Of a DNA stretch of 64,000 nucleotides, positions 63,076 to 64,000 are shown one piece after another; the first letter of the stretch is position 1, and every line of letters begins with the position of its first letter. The notes under the pieces are model-generated. The model saw only the letters and a program-made list of their open reading frames with translations. It was not told where the DNA came from and did not search any database. The stretch is from Rotaria macrura. Lineage: Eukaryota; Rotifera; Eurotatoria; Philodinida; Philodinidae. Location: contig OENT01000332.1 in the NCBI GenBank assembly GCA_900239685.1, forward strand, positions 62,001 through 126,000. Direction: 5' to 3'. The translations under genes and the position numbers were made by a program.

Positions 63076-63250
63076 ACTAGTACAATTCGTCGCACGACAA
63101 TTCGTCGCGATCAATTCGTCGCGATCAATTCGTCGCATGATCAATTCGTCGCAGAACAATTTGTCGCGTTCTGTTCGTCGCGTATCTTTCGTTCTGTCGT
63201 CGCAGATGAATCTCTTTCGTTCTGTTCTTCGCCATCTGTTCATCGCATCT
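63076..63250. repeat. TTCGTCGC tandem array (unit ~14 bp)
   Basis: At least seven copies of (GAT)CAATTCGTCGC: five exact TTCGTCGC units in a row, one TTTGTCGC, one GTTCGTCGC, then degenerate TTCGTTCTGTCGTCGC-type copies fading out near 63250. Unit length varies between 13 and 17 bp. The open frames on both strands here are repeat artefacts. The array begins exactly where the mariner homology ends. Confidence 0.75.
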
Positions 63251-63583
63251 CTCTTAATTAATTCTTTTTTTATATAACGGAACAAGATACAATAAAATAA
63301 ATGTAAAATTGTAACATACGTACAACAACTATAGATAATTGATTGTTCTAAATTGTAGGACTCTATAATTGGGAAAACGGATAAATAAATTAATCAAATA
63401 TACTCGTGATAGAGCTAAAGCAAAAGAAGAATAATTAGATTTTTCACTCAGTTAATGAATTTCAACATAATCTAGGCTAACGATAACATTGATCCAATGT
63501 CGTTATAAATGGGATTTAGTCAAATAAAAATATATATTTCATTACTCACTCACATCGTTCAATACACACTACTCTGAAATAAA

Positions 63584-64000
63584 ATGTCTCAAATCGAAAA
63601 ACTAACTTCTGAAAAAGGAAAATCAATGCTTCTCTATGAAGGTTATATCTACACTGTAGAACGTACAACAGCGACGAAATTGATTTTTCGATGTCAAAAT
63701 CGAGATTGTAAAGGTATGATCATTTTGAACATCAATCCATTAATTCAAATGAAAATCATCTATCAATTAAGCTCGTTGTCATACGAATTTACACATGGAC
63801 GCATTTATCTCGCATCCAACGTGGCACTGTCATGCTCCACAATCTGATCTGGTTCCAGCAATTAAATTGAAGGAAGAAATTAAAACTCGTGCTGCAACAA
63901 CAGATGAACAATCAAGTACAATTCTTCATTCGGCTTTACGAACGTATCCTCTCAACGCCGCTGGTCAACTTCCAAAAAATGAAGCACTTATGCTAATGAT
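63584..64000 (+). CDS. FLYWCH zinc-finger protein, 5' part (runs off the window)
   Basis: Exon 1 63584-63713, intron 63714-63771 (58 bp, GTATGATC...AATTAAG), exon 2 from 63772 to the window end. Spliced, residues ~5-75 make one FLYWCH finger: KLTSEKGKSMLLYEGYIYTV, then LIFRCQNRDCKA, and across the splice RCHTNLHMDAFISHPTWHCH, supplying the C2H2 ligands. Reading through the intron instead hits a stop at ~63845 and loses the second half of the finger. The following LVPAIKLKEEIKTRA and AGQLPKNEALMLM resemble the linker in FLYWCH-MULE proteins, which are very numerous in bdelloids and derive from Mutator-like transposases. The MULE domain would lie beyond the window, so that part is inference. 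Confidence 0.75.

Noticed and set aside
63055..63285. Arg/Thr/Asn-rich and Ser/Arg-rich frames over the TTCGTCGC array
   Set aside because: Repeat artefacts. Both strands are open because the ~14-bp unit contains no stop in some phases.
63714..63847. Reading straight through from exon 1 of the FLYWCH gene to the stop near 63845
   Set aside because: The GTATGATC...AATTAAG segment behaves as a 58-bp intron. Splicing it restores the second half of the FLYWCH finger; reading through destroys it.
1..64000. tRNA genes, rRNA genes and CRISPR arrays
   Set aside because: By eye I found no convincing tRNA A/B-box pair, no rRNA core sequence and no regularly spaced direct repeats with unique spacers. 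A dedicated scan (for example a tRNA covariance search) would be needed to exclude tRNAs.
1..64000. A dedicated novel multi-gene system or operon
   Set aside because: The neighbouring genes serve unrelated housekeeping functions, and their common strand and close packing are typical of a compact animal genome.

Overview
The window looks like nuclear DNA of a bdelloid rotifer (Adineta/Rotaria type); this is an inference. It is AT-rich. Clearly animal genes (CCT6, symplekin, neuralized, GTPBP2, MRPS14, a sperm-type Na+/H+ exchanger) carry very short GT-AG introns, mostly 50-70 bp. They lie beside genes with a fungal or bacterial look (a PTR2-type transporter, an intronless O-methyltransferase) and beside families that are abundant in bdelloids (OTU-like proteases, FLYWCH-MULE proteins, decayed F-box-like genes, mariner). 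TGTGGG-like tracts, the reported bdelloid telomere unit, recur through the window.

Layout. 1-22 kb is gene-poor: an OTU-like protease (0.5-1.4 kb), an isolated coiled-coil exon (6.6-6.9 kb), a ricin-B-type lectin (11.7-12.2 kb), and a dense patch of palindromic and simple-sequence repeats at 12.3-16.1 kb. 22-51.7 kb is gene-dense and almost entirely minus strand: CCT6, symplekin, a REX1BD-like protein, CWC15, then neuralized (the only plus-strand gene), a small secreted protein, an unrecognised 350-aa protein, GTPBP2, MRPS14, an O-methyltransferase and an SLC9C-type exchanger. 51.7-64 kb is sparse again: an F-box-like pseudogene, a four-exon PTR2 transporter split by a 3.1-kb intron, a dead mariner transposase cut off by a TTCGTCGC array, and the 5' part of a FLYWCH gene that runs off the window.

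Exon chains were rebuilt by hand from splice sites and family alignments. For CCT6 (536 aa), GTPBP2 (586 or 636 aa), MRPS14 (166 aa), CWC15 (270 aa), neuralized (456 aa), the transporter (544 aa), the lectin (155 aa) and the unknown gene (350 aa) the exons sum to an exact multiple of three. Symplekin and the SLC9C exchanger are given as spans with partial exon maps.

The core genes serve general functions: protein folding, mRNA 3'-end processing, splicing, mitochondrial translation, ubiquitin signalling and translation-related GTPase activity. They are not an operon or a dedicated system. The most unusual signals are (i) repeated G-rich/C-rich inverted tracts in telomere-fusion orientation, (ii) two copies of one ~0.55-kb element in opposite orientation inside symplekin introns, and (iii) an SLC9C exchanger lacking both acidic residues expected in the ion-binding core.
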